Assembly (NCBI GenBank): GCA_944387015.1
Contig: CALXDH010000012.1
Coordinates: 1-64,000 of the forward strand
Direction of reading: 5' to 3'
DNA from: an uncultured Oscillospiraceae bacterium
GTDB lineage: Bacteria > Bacillota > Clostridia > Oscillospirales > Oscillospiraceae
DNA length: 64,000 nt
Shown here: positions 42,333 through 50,884 of the stretch, piece by piece
Position numbering within the stretch: the first letter of the stretch is position 1
Layout: each line of letters begins with the position of its first letter
Notes under the pieces: generated by a model
Seen by the model: the letters and a program-made list of their open reading frames with translations, nothing else
What the model was told of the DNA's origin: nothing
Databases searched by the model: none
Position numbers and translations under genes: made by a program

Positions 42333-43262
42333 ATGGAGCAAGAGAACCTGCATTCCCTGCGGGAGCAGGTGGCCCGGCAGGCCCAGCTCCGCAGCCGGGA
42401 GAGAAGCCTGAAAAGTCAGCTGCCCGCCCTGAAGGCCCGGGAGGAGGAATTGGCCGCCGCCCGGAGCAAGGAGCAGACGGACGTGGACAAGCTGGAGGGC
42501 GGGAGCCTGAAGGCGTATTTCCTCCGGTTCACCGGTGGTCTGGAGGACCGGCTGGACCAGGAGCGGGCGGAGGCCGCTCAGGCCGCGGTGCGGCATGACA
42601 TGGTCTGCCGGGAGCTGGCGTCGGTGCAGGCGGACCTGGAATCTGCCCAGGCGGAGCTGGCATCCCTTGCGGGCTGTGAGGAGCGGTACCGGGCGGCACT
42701 GGAGGAAAAGGCCCGGCAGCTCCAGGATGCCGGCGGCCCCATGGGAGAGCGTCTGCGGGAATTGGAGGCCCGGACAAGAGGCCTCACCGGGCAGCTGCGG
42801 GAGCTGCGGGAGGCCCTGGAGGCGGGAGAGACCGCCCGGGCCACCGCGGATAGGATCCGCTCCAGTCTGGACAGCGCCGAGGGCTGGGGCACTTGGGACC
42901 TGCTGGGGGGCGGACTTTTGACGGACCTTGCCAAGCACGACCATCTGGACGAGGCCCAGCGGCAGGTGGAGACCCTCCAGGTCCAGCTGCGCCGGTTCCG
43001 CACGGAACTGGCGGACGTGGAGATCCAGGCGGATATGCAGGTGGGGATCGACGGATTCTTGCGGTTCGCGGATTTCTTCTTTGACGGACTCTTCGCCGAC
43101 TGGGCGGTGCTGGATCACATTCACGACGCCCAGCAGCAGGTGGAGGGCACCCGGGACCAGATCGACAGTGTGCTCATCCGTCTGAGGACCATGGAGCAGG
43201 ACACCGTCCGGGAGCTGGCGGAAGTGGAAGCGGAGCGGGAGCGCCTGCTGACCCAGGGATAA
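42333..43262 (+). CDS. Coiled-coil protein of unknown function
   Basis: I do not recognise this 309-residue protein. Residues about 1-60, 75-175 and 205-305 are rich in Glu, Arg, Leu, Ala and Gln with heptad spacing, predicting long coiled coils. Two short Gly/aromatic segments break them (GWGTWDLLGGGLLTDLAKHDHLDEAQ near 190 and FLRFADFFFDGLFADWAVLDHIHDAQ near 240) and look like related hydrophobic hairpins. No signal peptide is seen. GAGAGGAGG lies before the ATG. It is 17 bp from the phosphatase gene and likely cotranscribed with it. Confidence 0.8.
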   Translation: MEQENLHSLREQVARQAQLRSRERSLKSQLPALKAREEELAAARSKEQTDVDKLEGGSLKAYFLRFTGGLEDRLDQERAEAAQAAVRHDMVCRELASVQADLESAQAELASLAGCEERYRAALEEKARQLQDAGGPMGERLRELEARTRGLTGQLRELREALEAGETARATADRIRSSLDSAEGWGTWDLLGGGLLTDLAKHDHLDEAQRQVETLQVQLRRFRTELADVEIQADMQVGIDGFLRFADFFFDGLFADWAVLDHIHDAQQQVEGTRDQIDSVLIRLRTMEQDTVRELAEVEAERERLLTQG

Positions 43263-43337
43263 TGCGCCGCAGCTTTTTCCAGCCCCTTCTCCGGAAAGCC
43301 ACTGAGGGACCGTTGCGGAGCCATCATACATACGGAA

Positions 43338-43375
43338 AAAGCGCCCGGAGGGATTTCCTCCGGGCGCTGTATTTT
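43338..43375. terminator. Terminator after the coiled-coil gene
   Basis: GCGCCCGGAGG (43341-43351) pairs with CCTCCGGGCGC (43357-43367), followed by TGTATTTTAT rightward and by TTTTT leftward. Confidence 0.8.
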
Positions 43376-43450
43376 ATATGGAGGGAAAGCTGCTGTCTCT
43401 GCCCTCCGGCGTGGATGTGCAGGAATGGGGGACGCGCCTCTCGGACCCGG

Positions 43451-44446
43451 TCACTCAGCACTGAGCCAACGGGTGAAATCCAGGGACAGAAAAGACGTGA
43501 GGGCCTCCCGGAACGCCGGAGACCAGGCGGAGACCCGGCCCTGGCCCACCGCCAGCGGGTCGATCCAGCGCCGCTTGGCGTTCACCCGGACCCAGAAGCC
43601 TCCTTCCGGCCGTTCCCCGGCAGCGGTCCGGATGGTGTGGAAACGCCGGAAGCGGTCCCAGGCGGGGCCGGAGACAGTGTCTGCCTGGAGTTTGGCGATG
43701 ACGGTCGGTTCCGCGCCCATCAGGTCTGCCGGAGTGAGCACCCCACGATCCAGGGCGTCCCGCAGCAGTGCTGCCAGGGCTTCCATGGCAAAACGGTCCT
43801 CGTCGCAGACGTACACCCGTCCGGTCTGCAGCGCTGCCAGGGCAAAGTCCTGGGCGATCTCCGGGGTGCGGAAGGCCAGCTCCGGCTGTCCGTCCTCCCC
43901 GGCGGACACCGTCAGGTCCTGGAAAAAGGCGCTCAGGCGGGTGAGGTCCGCAAAGCCGTAGTGGAAAAGGTTTCCCAGGGTGTATTCCAGCCGGTCCGCC
44001 GAGAGGCGGGGGGAGTCGTTGTCGGCGATGGGGTAGCGGTGATAGTCGCTGACGTCCGCCGCATCCAGACCGTATCGGGTCAGAACTGCCGTCACCTCCG
44101 GCGAGGCGGCGATGACGGCGGCTGTGTCCGCCTCTGTGGACTCCTGGCGCAGGTGGTCCCCATGAAGAAAGTCCACGGTGTGGGCGAACACGGGGGTGGC
44201 CACGTCGTGGAGTAGCGCGGCGGCGGCCTGGACAGGGCTGGCGGTAAAATGCCAGACGATACGGGCGGCACCGGCGCTGTGGTCCCGCCGGGAATAGGGC
44301 AGCGTGCGGGCAAAGAGGGGGAAGGCGGTATACTCGCACCCGCAGTTCATCCCCACGTCCGCCAGCCGCCGCAGCAGCGGCGTGTCCAGCAGCTCGGCCA
44401 GCAGGGGAGAGGGCGCGGGATCATAGAGTGGCAGAAGTGTTTCCAT
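43451..44446 (-). CDS. HD-domain phosphohydrolase-like protein
   Basis: This 331-residue protein resembles HD-family phosphohydrolases: LLRRLADVGMNCGCEYT, SRRDHSAGAARIVWHF (first His), AAALLHDVATPVFAHTVD (HD pair) and YPIADNDSPRLSADRLEYTLGN (later Asp). The set matches deoxyguanosinetriphosphate triphosphohydrolase-like or (p)ppGpp-hydrolase-type HD proteins; the substrate is unknown. AGGAGG is seven bases upstream of the chosen ATG. It appears monocistronic. Confidence 0.85.
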   Translation of the reverse strand: METLLPLYDPAPSPLLAELLDTPLLRRLADVGMNCGCEYTAFPLFARTLPYSRRDHSAGAARIVWHFTASPVQAAAALLHDVATPVFAHTVDFLHGDHLRQESTEADTAAVIAASPEVTAVLTRYGLDAADVSDYHRYPIADNDSPRLSADRLEYTLGNLFHYGFADLTRLSAFFQDLTVSAGEDGQPELAFRTPEIAQDFALAALQTGRVYVCDEDRFAMEALAALLRDALDRGVLTPADLMGAEPTVIAKLQADTVSGPAWDRFRRFHTIRTAAGERPEGGFWVRVNAKRRWIDPLAVGQGRVSAWSPAFREALTSFLSLDFTRWLSAE

Positions 44447-44493
44447 GGAAATCCTCCTGGAGAATGGAATGGGTACATAATAGACGATTATAC

Positions 44494-44530
44494 ACGAAAA
44501 AGCGCCGCTCCGGAATGGCCGGAGCGGCAT
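44494..44530 (-). terminator. Terminator of the sigma-factor operon
   Basis: On the minus strand GCCGCTCCGG pairs with CCGGAGCGGC, followed by GCTTTTTCG, 19 bp after the stop of the DUF4179 gene. Confidence 0.85.
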
Positions 44531-44548
44531 TTTCTGCATGTTTTTGAA

Positions 44549-45688
44549 TTACTCCAGCGGGACCGTCACATCGCCCACCTGGACGGAAGCCACCTGGCTC
44601 ACGTCCAGCAGATCCCGGAAGGTAGCAGTACAGTTCACAGAGTGGATCAACTTCTCACCGGAGGCGCTGGTGCTGGCACCGGCTCCGCCGCCCAGAGAGG
44701 AGGTCAGCTGGTCCGCGGTGACGGTAGTGCCGTCCCGGAACACCAGCGTAGTGCCCCGGAGCAGATCCATGGGAGCGGTGAAGTTGTACCCATAGGTCTC
44801 CACCTGCATGGCGAAGGGGGAGAGGACCACCTGGACTCGCATCCGATCTCCGGTCACCTCGCCGGTGAGGGTCTGAGCGTCGACGCATTCCGGCTGGAAG
44901 GTGAGAATGGCCGGATGATCTGCCAGGGAGGTGGCGGTGCCGTCAGACTCCACTGCCGTCGGAGGCCCCACCAGCAGCGTCAGGGGCTGGTCCGTCAGGG
45001 ACTGGGTCTGGGACGTCGTGGTGAAGCTGAGGAGATAGGTCAGGGTATTGGTCTCCGGGTCATAGCCCTGACTCTGGGTACTGCTGGAGCCGCCGCCCAT
45101 AAAGCGATATGGGTACAGGGCGCTGCCGCTGATGAGATAGCTGCTGCTGGCACTGCGGTCGGCCCAGTCCAGCGATTCCCACTTGCCCTGGTCCGCCGCC
45201 CGGAGGTCCTCCCACGTCATCTCGCCGGTGGCGAAATAGCGCACGTTGGGAGTCTGCACCCAGGCGTTTTCGCTCTCGGTGATCTGCTGGAGCCACGCCC
45301 GGTCCACCGTGTCCGGCAGCTGGTAGTCCAGCACCAGATAGATGGTCTTGTCGCTGACCAGGGCCTGCCGCACTGTGAGCGTCACGTCATCGCAGACGCT
45401 GGAGACAAAGACGTCCTGCAGCGCCGCCTGGCCCATGGGGGTCTGGGCGGCCTCTTCGCCGAACCGCCGGGAAAACACTTTGTCCCAGCCCAACAGCACC
45501 GCCGCCCCGGCGGAGACGGTGAGGATGACGGCCAGCACCGCCGCCAGAACCGCCTTGCGGACATAGCCCCGGGGACGAAAGATGCGCTTTTCTGCCTGGG
45601 GGGCCGCCGCGAGCACCCGCTGCTGCAGCCGTTCCTCCAGTCCCTCCGGTGGGACACAGTGTTCCATAGCACTGTGATAGAGCTTCAT
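44549..45688 (-). CDS. DUF4179-type membrane protein, probable anti-sigma partner
   Basis: This 379-residue protein has a cytoplasmic N-terminus of about 45 residues (MKLYHSAMEHCVPPEGLEERL...), one membrane helix (AVLAAVLAVILTVSAGAAVLLG) and a large extracellular beta-rich part beginning with a DUF4179-like stretch (VSSVCDDVTLTVRQALVSDKTIYLVLDYQL). Its ATG overlaps the sigma-factor stop by four bases, the usual coupling of ECF sigma factors to their anti-sigma factors. GGGAGGG lies upstream. The signal it senses is unknown. Confidence 0.85.
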   Translation of the reverse strand: MKLYHSAMEHCVPPEGLEERLQQRVLAAAPQAEKRIFRPRGYVRKAVLAAVLAVILTVSAGAAVLLGWDKVFSRRFGEEAAQTPMGQAALQDVFVSSVCDDVTLTVRQALVSDKTIYLVLDYQLPDTVDRAWLQQITESENAWVQTPNVRYFATGEMTWEDLRAADQGKWESLDWADRSASSSYLISGSALYPYRFMGGGSSSTQSQGYDPETNTLTYLLSFTTTSQTQSLTDQPLTLLVGPPTAVESDGTATSLADHPAILTFQPECVDAQTLTGEVTGDRMRVQVVLSPFAMQVETYGYNFTAPMDLLRGTTLVFRDGTTVTADQLTSSLGGGAGASTSASGEKLIHSVNCTATFRDLLDVSQVASVQVGDVTVPLE

Positions 45689-46152
45689 TGTGATCCCTCC
45701 CATCGTTTTCGCAGGGCGTCCCGGCCCCGCTTGAGCCGCATTTTCACCGTGGGGACCGTCACCCCCAGCAGCGCAGCGATCTCCCGCAGGGCGTAGCCCT
45801 CCCAGTAGTGGAGGTGCAGAACGGTCCGCTCCTTTTCCGGCAGCTCCGCAACCTGCTCCAGAAGACCCAGTTCTTCCGGCGTCACGGCGTCGGAGGCGGT
45901 CTCCAGAGGCAGCTCGGACCGGCTGGAGCGCTTCCAGGCATCCCGGCACTGGTTCAGCGCCACCCGGAACAGCCACCGCCGCTCGTGGTCCGGCGAGGAG
46001 AAGGCCGGCGCCTGGTAGAGCCGCTTGCAGAAGACCTCCTGCAAAATGTCCTCGGCATCGGCAGGGTTTTTCATCTGCAGCAGGCAGAACCGGTACAGCG
46101 ACGGGCCGTAGATCTGATAGACCTGCTCAAACAGCGCTTCCTGATCGGTCAT
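45685..46152 (-). CDS. ECF RNA polymerase sigma factor
   Basis: This 155-residue SigW/SigY-like sigma-70 factor has region 2 (YGPSLYRFCLLQMKNPADAEDILQEVFCKR) binding core polymerase and the -10, and region 4 (LPEKERTVLHLHYWEGYALREIAALLGVTVPTVKMRLKRGRDAL) binding the -35. The start at MTDQEALF has AAGGAGG about ten bases upstream. It is cotranscribed with the DUF4179 partner that probably controls it. Confidence 0.94.
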   Translation of the reverse strand: MTDQEALFEQVYQIYGPSLYRFCLLQMKNPADAEDILQEVFCKRLYQAPAFSSPDHERRWLFRVALNQCRDAWKRSSRSELPLETASDAVTPEELGLLEQVAELPEKERTVLHLHYWEGYALREIAALLGVTVPTVKMRLKRGRDALRKRWEGSQ

Positions 46153-46212
46153 CTCCTCACCTCCTTCTACTTTGATTACGAATGAGACGGGCAAAAGGTC
46201 ACGCATGGGCGC

Positions 46213-46252
46213 AGAAAAAATCCGGTGCCGGAGACGTTCGCTCCGGCACCGG
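46213..46252 (-). terminator. recG terminator
   Basis: CCGGTGCCGGA and TCCGGCACCGG (46222-46232/46242-46252) pair, followed leftward by TTTTTTCTG. Confidence 0.88.
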
Positions 46253-46253
46253 C

Positions 46254-48302
46254 TCAGTTCAGGGTGTCTGCCGCCTGGGTGAAGAGCTCCGTCACCCGCC
46301 CGGCGGTGGCGGGGCAGCCGGCAAGGTCCGGGTCCCGCTCCAGCAGAGCATCCGCCGCCTCCTGGGCTTCCCGGAGGAGCTGGGTGTCGCAGCCCAGGTC
46401 CGCGATCTTCAGCCCCGGCAGACCGTGCTGCCGCACGCCGAAAAAGTCACCGGGGCCCCGGAGCCGCAGGTCCTCCTCGGCGATGCGGAAGCCGTCGGTG
46501 GTTTTCGTCATCACCTTCAGCCGCGCCCGGGTCTCCTCATTTCGGTTATCGGAGATGAGGATGCAGTAGGACTGGTGGCTGCCCCGGCCTACCCGGCCCC
46601 GGAGCTGGTGGAGCTGGCTCAGGCCGAACCGTTCCGCGTTTTCCACCACGATGGCGGCGGCGTTGGGCACGTCCACGCCCACCTCAATGACGGTGGTGGA
46701 GACCAGAATGTCCGCCTCGCCGGAAGCAAAGGCAGTCATCACCGCGTCCTTTTCCTTGGCCTTCATCTTGCCGTGGACGAAGGACACCCGCAGGTCCGGG
46801 AACACCTCCCGCTGGAGGGTCTGGGCGTACTCCGTCACCGCCTTGCGCTCGTCGGGCAGGTCGTCGTTTTCTGACACCATGGGGCACACCACATAGATCT
46901 GCCGTCCCTCCCCCACCAGCTTGCGGAGGAAGGCGTAGACCCGCTGGCGGTAGCCGCCGGAGACGGCAAAGGTCTCCACCGGCTTGCGGCCGGGGGGCAG
47001 CTGGTCGATGATGGACACGTCCAGGTCCCCGTAGAGGATCAGCGCCAGGGTCCGGGGAATGGGGGTGGCGGACATGACCAAGGTGTGGGGGTGGCTGCCC
47101 TTGGCGGCCAGAGCCGCCCGCTGTCCCACACCAAAGCGGTGCTGCTCGTCGGTGATCACCAGCCCCAGATTCTGGTAATCCACCCCCTGGGAGATGAGGG
47201 CGTGGGTGCCGATGGCAAAGTCCGCCTCCCCGGCGGACAGCCGGGCGGTGATAGCCTTTTTCTCCCGGGCGGAGGTGGAGCCGGTGAGCAGCACGCAGCG
47301 GATGCCCAATTTCTCCAGCAGGGGAGAAAGACCGGTGAAATGCTGCCGGGCCAGGATCTCCGTGGGGGCCATCAGCGCTGCCTGACGACCGTTTTTCACA
47401 CAGAAGTATACGCAGGCGGCGGCCACCATGGTCTTGCCGGAGCCCACGTCGCCCTGACACAGGCGGTTCATAGGGGAGCCGGAGGCCATGTCGGCGATGG
47501 CCTCCTCCACGCAGCGCCGCTGGGCATCGGTCAGGGTGAAGGGCAGGGCGTCGTAGAAGGGGGCCATGTCCACCTGCTGGAAGGGAGCCACGGATACCGT
47601 CTCCCGCCGCTGCCGCAGCCGCCGCAATCCGATGGTGAAGAGGAACAGCTCCTCAAAGGACAGCCGCCGCCGGGCCAGGTCCAGCGCCTCCTCGCTCTCC
47701 GGGAAGTGGATGTTTTCATAGGCGTATTCGGTGCGGCAAAGGTGGTGGGATTGCCGTACCTCGTCGGGGAGGACGTCGGGCAGGATGTCGGCGCAGGCGT
47801 CCAGCCCCTGCCGCACGGCCCGGGAAAGTACCAGTTGGCTGACTCCGGCGGTGAGGGGGTAGACGGGGACGATGCGTCCGGTGCGCTCCTGCCGACCCTC
47901 CGCCTCCACCACGGGGGAGGCCATCTGCCGCCGCCGGGCGGGACCCTCTGCCTTGCCGTAAAAGTAGTAGGTCTCCCCCTGGACCAGGCTGTTTTTCAGC
48001 CAGGTCTGGTTGAAAAAGGTGACGTCCAGCACCCCGGTCTCGTCCACTGCCCGGACCTTCACCAGGTCCATTCCCTTGCGGATGTGGGACACGGTGGGGG
48101 GCGAGGCGATCATGGCCGCAACGCATGCGCTCTCGCCGTCCTGGAGCTGGGCGATGCGCCGGGTCTCCCGCCGGTCCTCATAGCGCCGGGGAAAATAGCC
48201 GATGAGGTCCCGCAGGGTGAGGATGCCCAGCTTCTCCAAGGCTTTGGCCTTCTGGGGACCGATGCCCTTGATGAACTGTACGCTGGTGGTCAGGTCCGCC
48301 AT
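46254..48302 (-). CDS. recG: ATP-dependent DNA helicase RecG
   Basis: This 682-residue helicase reverses stalled forks and branch-migrates junctions. The N-terminal wedge/OB domain (FIKGIGPQKAKALEKLGI at the start) precedes helicase motifs: Walker A GDVGSGKTMVAAA, the DEQH box ITDEQHRFGVGQR, SATPIPRTLAL, and the RecG C-terminal features HGKMKAKEKD, VEVGVDVPNA and QLHQLRGRVGRGSHQSYC. The length is typical. AAAGGAGG precedes the start MADLTT. Confidence 0.97.
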   Translation of the reverse strand: MADLTTSVQFIKGIGPQKAKALEKLGILTLRDLIGYFPRRYEDRRETRRIAQLQDGESACVAAMIASPPTVSHIRKGMDLVKVRAVDETGVLDVTFFNQTWLKNSLVQGETYYFYGKAEGPARRRQMASPVVEAEGRQERTGRIVPVYPLTAGVSQLVLSRAVRQGLDACADILPDVLPDEVRQSHHLCRTEYAYENIHFPESEEALDLARRRLSFEELFLFTIGLRRLRQRRETVSVAPFQQVDMAPFYDALPFTLTDAQRRCVEEAIADMASGSPMNRLCQGDVGSGKTMVAAACVYFCVKNGRQAALMAPTEILARQHFTGLSPLLEKLGIRCVLLTGSTSAREKKAITARLSAGEADFAIGTHALISQGVDYQNLGLVITDEQHRFGVGQRAALAAKGSHPHTLVMSATPIPRTLALILYGDLDVSIIDQLPPGRKPVETFAVSGGYRQRVYAFLRKLVGEGRQIYVVCPMVSENDDLPDERKAVTEYAQTLQREVFPDLRVSFVHGKMKAKEKDAVMTAFASGEADILVSTTVIEVGVDVPNAAAIVVENAERFGLSQLHQLRGRVGRGSHQSYCILISDNRNEETRARLKVMTKTTDGFRIAEEDLRLRGPGDFFGVRQHGLPGLKIADLGCDTQLLREAQEAADALLERDPDLAGCPATAGRVTELFTQAADTLN

Positions 48303-48398
48303 GGAGCGCCTCCTTTCAAGTTGGGGTACGTTTGTTTGATTATATCCCACTTACCGGGGAAAAACAATGCGGGTTTTGGAAAAAAGCGCCGGCCTAAC

Positions 48399-48442
48399 AA
48401 AAAAACGTGCCCGCCGGAAATTCGCCGGCGGGCACGTTTTTT
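48399..48442 (-). terminator. thyA-folA operon terminator
   Basis: ACGTGCCCGCCGG pairs with CCGGCGGGCACGT; leftward it is followed by TTTTTTTGTT. Confidence 0.9.
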
Positions 48443-48452
48443 GTGCGGAATA

Positions 48453-48950
48453 TTAGAGATTTCGGTTGATATATTCGATAAATGAGAAGGTGATGCCGTT
48501 TTCCGTGATAGGGTCGCCGGCGTGCTCCACCTCCCAGCCCGGGAGCTTGTCCAGATTGGGGAAGAAGGTGTCGGCCTCCGGAGCGGCGGCGTCCACCTTG
48601 GTGAGGTATACCCGGCGGCACCGGGAGAGCAGGGCAGTGTACACGCTGCCGCCGCCGATGACCCACAGGTGGTCGTCCTCCAGATCACCTGCCGCCTCCA
48701 GGGCCTCCTCCAGGCTGCCCACCAGCTCGGCACCCTCGATCTCCAGATCCGTCTGGTGGGAGATGACGATGTTGCGCCGTTTGGGCAGGGGCCGCCCGCC
48801 GGGGAAGGTATCCAGGGTCTTGCGGCCCAGAATGACGGTTCCGTTCAGGGTCAGGGCGCGGAAGCGCTTCATATCCGTAGGCAGGGAGAAGAGCAGTCCG
48901 CCCTCCCGGCCGATGGCCCACTTTTGATCCACGACAACGATGGCGTTCAT
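48453..48950 (-). CDS. folA: Dihydrofolate reductase
   Basis: This 165-residue enzyme reduces dihydrofolate to tetrahydrofolate with NADPH. Motifs include MNAIVVVDQKWAIGREGGLLFSLPTDMKRFR (substrate Asp), GTVILGRKTLDTFPGGRPLP, and the NADPH segment LWVIGGGSVYTALL. AAGGAGG lies between the thyA stop and this ATG, a 12-bp gap. It regenerates the tetrahydrofolate consumed by the thymidylate synthase in the same operon. Confidence 0.96.
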   Translation of the reverse strand: MNAIVVVDQKWAIGREGGLLFSLPTDMKRFRALTLNGTVILGRKTLDTFPGGRPLPKRRNIVISHQTDLEIEGAELVGSLEEALEAAGDLEDDHLWVIGGGSVYTALLSRCRRVYLTKVDAAAPEADTFFPNLDKLPGWEVEHAGDPITENGITFSFIEYINRNL

Positions 48951-48962
48951 AACGTTTCCTCC

Positions 48963-49793
48963 TTAAATGGCAATGGGGATCTTATCCGTGAAGGGAGCGG
49001 GGGTGTAGCCTTCCAGGGCGAAACTGTCCCGGGTGAAGGCGTAGAAATCGGTGACGGACGGATCCACGGTGAACTTGGGGGCTGGGGACTGGGTCTGGGT
49101 GAGCATCTTCTCCACGATGGGGACATGCCGGTCGTAAATGTGGGCGTCGGCGATGACGTGGACCAGCTCCCCGGGAACGAGGCCGCTGACCTGAGCGAAC
49201 ATATGCACCAGCACGGCGTACTGCACCACGTTCCAGTTGTTGGCAGCCAGCATATCCTGGCTGCGCTGGTTCAAAATGGCGTTCAACACGTTGCCGGAGA
49301 CGTTGAAGGTCATAGAATACGCGCAGGGGTAGAGGTTCATCTCGTGCAGGTCCTGGAAGTTATAGATGTTGGTCATGATGCGCCGGGAGGCGGGGTTGTG
49401 CTTGAGATCATAGAGTACCCGGTCCACCTGGTCCATCTCCCCCTCGGGATAGCGGTGCTTGACGGCAAGCTGGTAGCCGTAGGCCTTGCCGATGGAGCCG
49501 GTCTCGTCCGCCCACTGGTCCCAGATGTGGGCATTGAGGTCGTGGATGTTGTTGGATTTCTTCTGCCAGATCCAGAGAAGCTCGTCCACCGCCGTCTTCC
49601 AATAGGTGCGGCGGATGGTGAGGATGGGGAACTCCTCCTGTAAATTGTAGCGGTTGACGATGCCAAATTTCTTCACGGTGTGGGCAGGGGTTCCGTCCTC
49701 CCACCGGGGACGGACGGGCAGGTCGGTGTCCCAGACGCCGTGGTCCAGGATGTCCCGGCAGTTCTCAATAAAAAGCTGGTCGGCGCGGCTCAT
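48963..49793 (-). CDS. thyA: Thymidylate synthase (divergent ThyA type)
   Basis: This 276-residue enzyme methylates dUMP to dTMP. Conserved parts include RPRWEDGTPAHTVKKFG, ELLWIWQKKSNNIHDLN, the active Cys in NLYPCAYSMTF, QRSQDMLAANNWNVVQY and HVIADAHIYDRH. The Cys is followed by Ala rather than the His of E. coli (PPCH), and QRSCD is QRSQD. To my knowledge such changes occur in a clostridial ThyA lineage rather than marking a dead enzyme. MSRADQ is the start, with AAGGAGG upstream. Confidence 0.94.
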   Translation of the reverse strand: MSRADQLFIENCRDILDHGVWDTDLPVRPRWEDGTPAHTVKKFGIVNRYNLQEEFPILTIRRTYWKTAVDELLWIWQKKSNNIHDLNAHIWDQWADETGSIGKAYGYQLAVKHRYPEGEMDQVDRVLYDLKHNPASRRIMTNIYNFQDLHEMNLYPCAYSMTFNVSGNVLNAILNQRSQDMLAANNWNVVQYAVLVHMFAQVSGLVPGELVHVIADAHIYDRHVPIVEKMLTQTQSPAPKFTVDPSVTDFYAFTRDSFALEGYTPAPFTDKIPIAI

Positions 49794-49822
49794 AGTGCGC
49801 TCCTCCTTGACGGTCATTTTTT

Positions 49823-49831
49823 AACAGTATA
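49823..49831 (-). promoter_or_regulatory. Possible thyA promoter
   Basis: On the minus strand TGCTATACT forms an extended -10 element about 30 bp upstream of thyA; no clear -35 is seen. Confidence 0.45.
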
Positions 49832-49937
49832 GCAAATTTGACGCCCGTAGAACAGAGCGGAATCTCCAGCACGGCACTTTTTGCAGCTTCTTCCAAAGAC
49901 ATGGCGAAAAAATCTCTGGTTTTGTGTGAAATTTTGG

Positions 49938-49966
49938 TTGTGGACGGATTAAAATTGCGTTAAGAT
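49938..49966 (+). promoter_or_regulatory. Promoter of the AraC-family regulator gene
   Basis: TTGTGG (49938-49943) and TAAGAT (49961-49966) are 17 bp apart, 41 bp upstream of the start. Confidence 0.6.
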
Positions 49967-50007
49967 AAGGCAGCCAAGAAAAACGGCGCAGAGAGGGGGG
50001 CACCGCC

Positions 50008-50856
50008 ATGCTGGACCGCAGCGAAGTGGGTAAGCGGGGGTATCTGCGGGAGGACTTCCGGCTTTTCCATCTCAAAGACAGCCGGGCCCAGAAACTGGAC
50101 TATCACTACCATGAATTTGATAAGCTGATTTTGTTCCTGGGCGGCAAGGTGACCTATGTGGTGGAGGGCGTGACCTATTTCCTTCAGCCCTGGGATCTTC
50201 TGCTGGTGCCCCACCACGCCATCCACCGGCCCACCATCGACCCCACGGAGCCCTATGAGCGGGTGGTAGTCTGGCTGGGACGGGAGTGGCTGGAGCGGCG
50301 GGGTGATCCCGGCGAGCCGCTGGAGACCTGTTTTCAGCTGGCCCAGGAGCGGGGGTTCCACCTGCTGCGCTTTGACGGGGAGCGCCGGCTGGACTATATG
50401 CGCACCATCCAGCACCTGGAGGAGGCCACTCGTTCCCGGGAATTCGGCGCCGCCCGGCTGGCGGATACGCTGTGCCAGCAGCTGCTCATCGCCGTGGACC
50501 GGGACATCCTCCGCAGCCGTACCGCCCAGGAGGAGAAGGACAGCTACCGTGTCGATCCCAAGATCGAGGAGATTTTGCACTACATCGCCGCCCATCTGGA
50601 GGAGGAGCTGACAGTGGACGCCCTGGCGGGCCGGTTTTACCTGAGCCGGTATTATCTGATGCACCGCTTCAAGGAGGTCACGGGCTATACGCTCCACCAG
50701 TATATCAGCCAGAAGCGGCTGGTGTGGGCCGGGGAGCTGATCCGGAGCGGCATGCCGGTGATGAAGGCGGCGGAGCAGGCGGGCTTTTCCGAATACTCCA
50801 CCTTCCTGCGGGCCTTCCGCGGCACCTTTCACATGAGTCCCCGGGAATTCCGGTGA
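50008..50856 (+). CDS. AraC-family transcription regulator
   Basis: This 282-residue regulator has an N-terminal cupin-type sensor (KLDYHYHEFDKLILFLGGKVTYVVEGVTYFLQPWDLLLVPHHAIH; residues about 30-80). The C-terminal double helix-turn-helix (about 185-282) reads IAAHLEEELTVDALAGRFYLSRYYLMHRFKEVTG and KAAEQAGFSEYSTFLRAFRGTFHMSPREF. It lies 28 bp upstream of a MATE pump on the same strand, so it probably regulates that pump in response to a small molecule. Confidence 0.93.
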   Translation: MLDRSEVGKRGYLREDFRLFHLKDSRAQKLDYHYHEFDKLILFLGGKVTYVVEGVTYFLQPWDLLLVPHHAIHRPTIDPTEPYERVVVWLGREWLERRGDPGEPLETCFQLAQERGFHLLRFDGERRLDYMRTIQHLEEATRSREFGAARLADTLCQQLLIAVDRDILRSRTAQEEKDSYRVDPKIEEILHYIAAHLEEELTVDALAGRFYLSRYYLMHRFKEVTGYTLHQYISQKRLVWAGELIRSGMPVMKAAEQAGFSEYSTFLRAFRGTFHMSPREFR

Positions 50857-50884
50857 GCAAATACAAGGAGGAAAAAACAACCCA

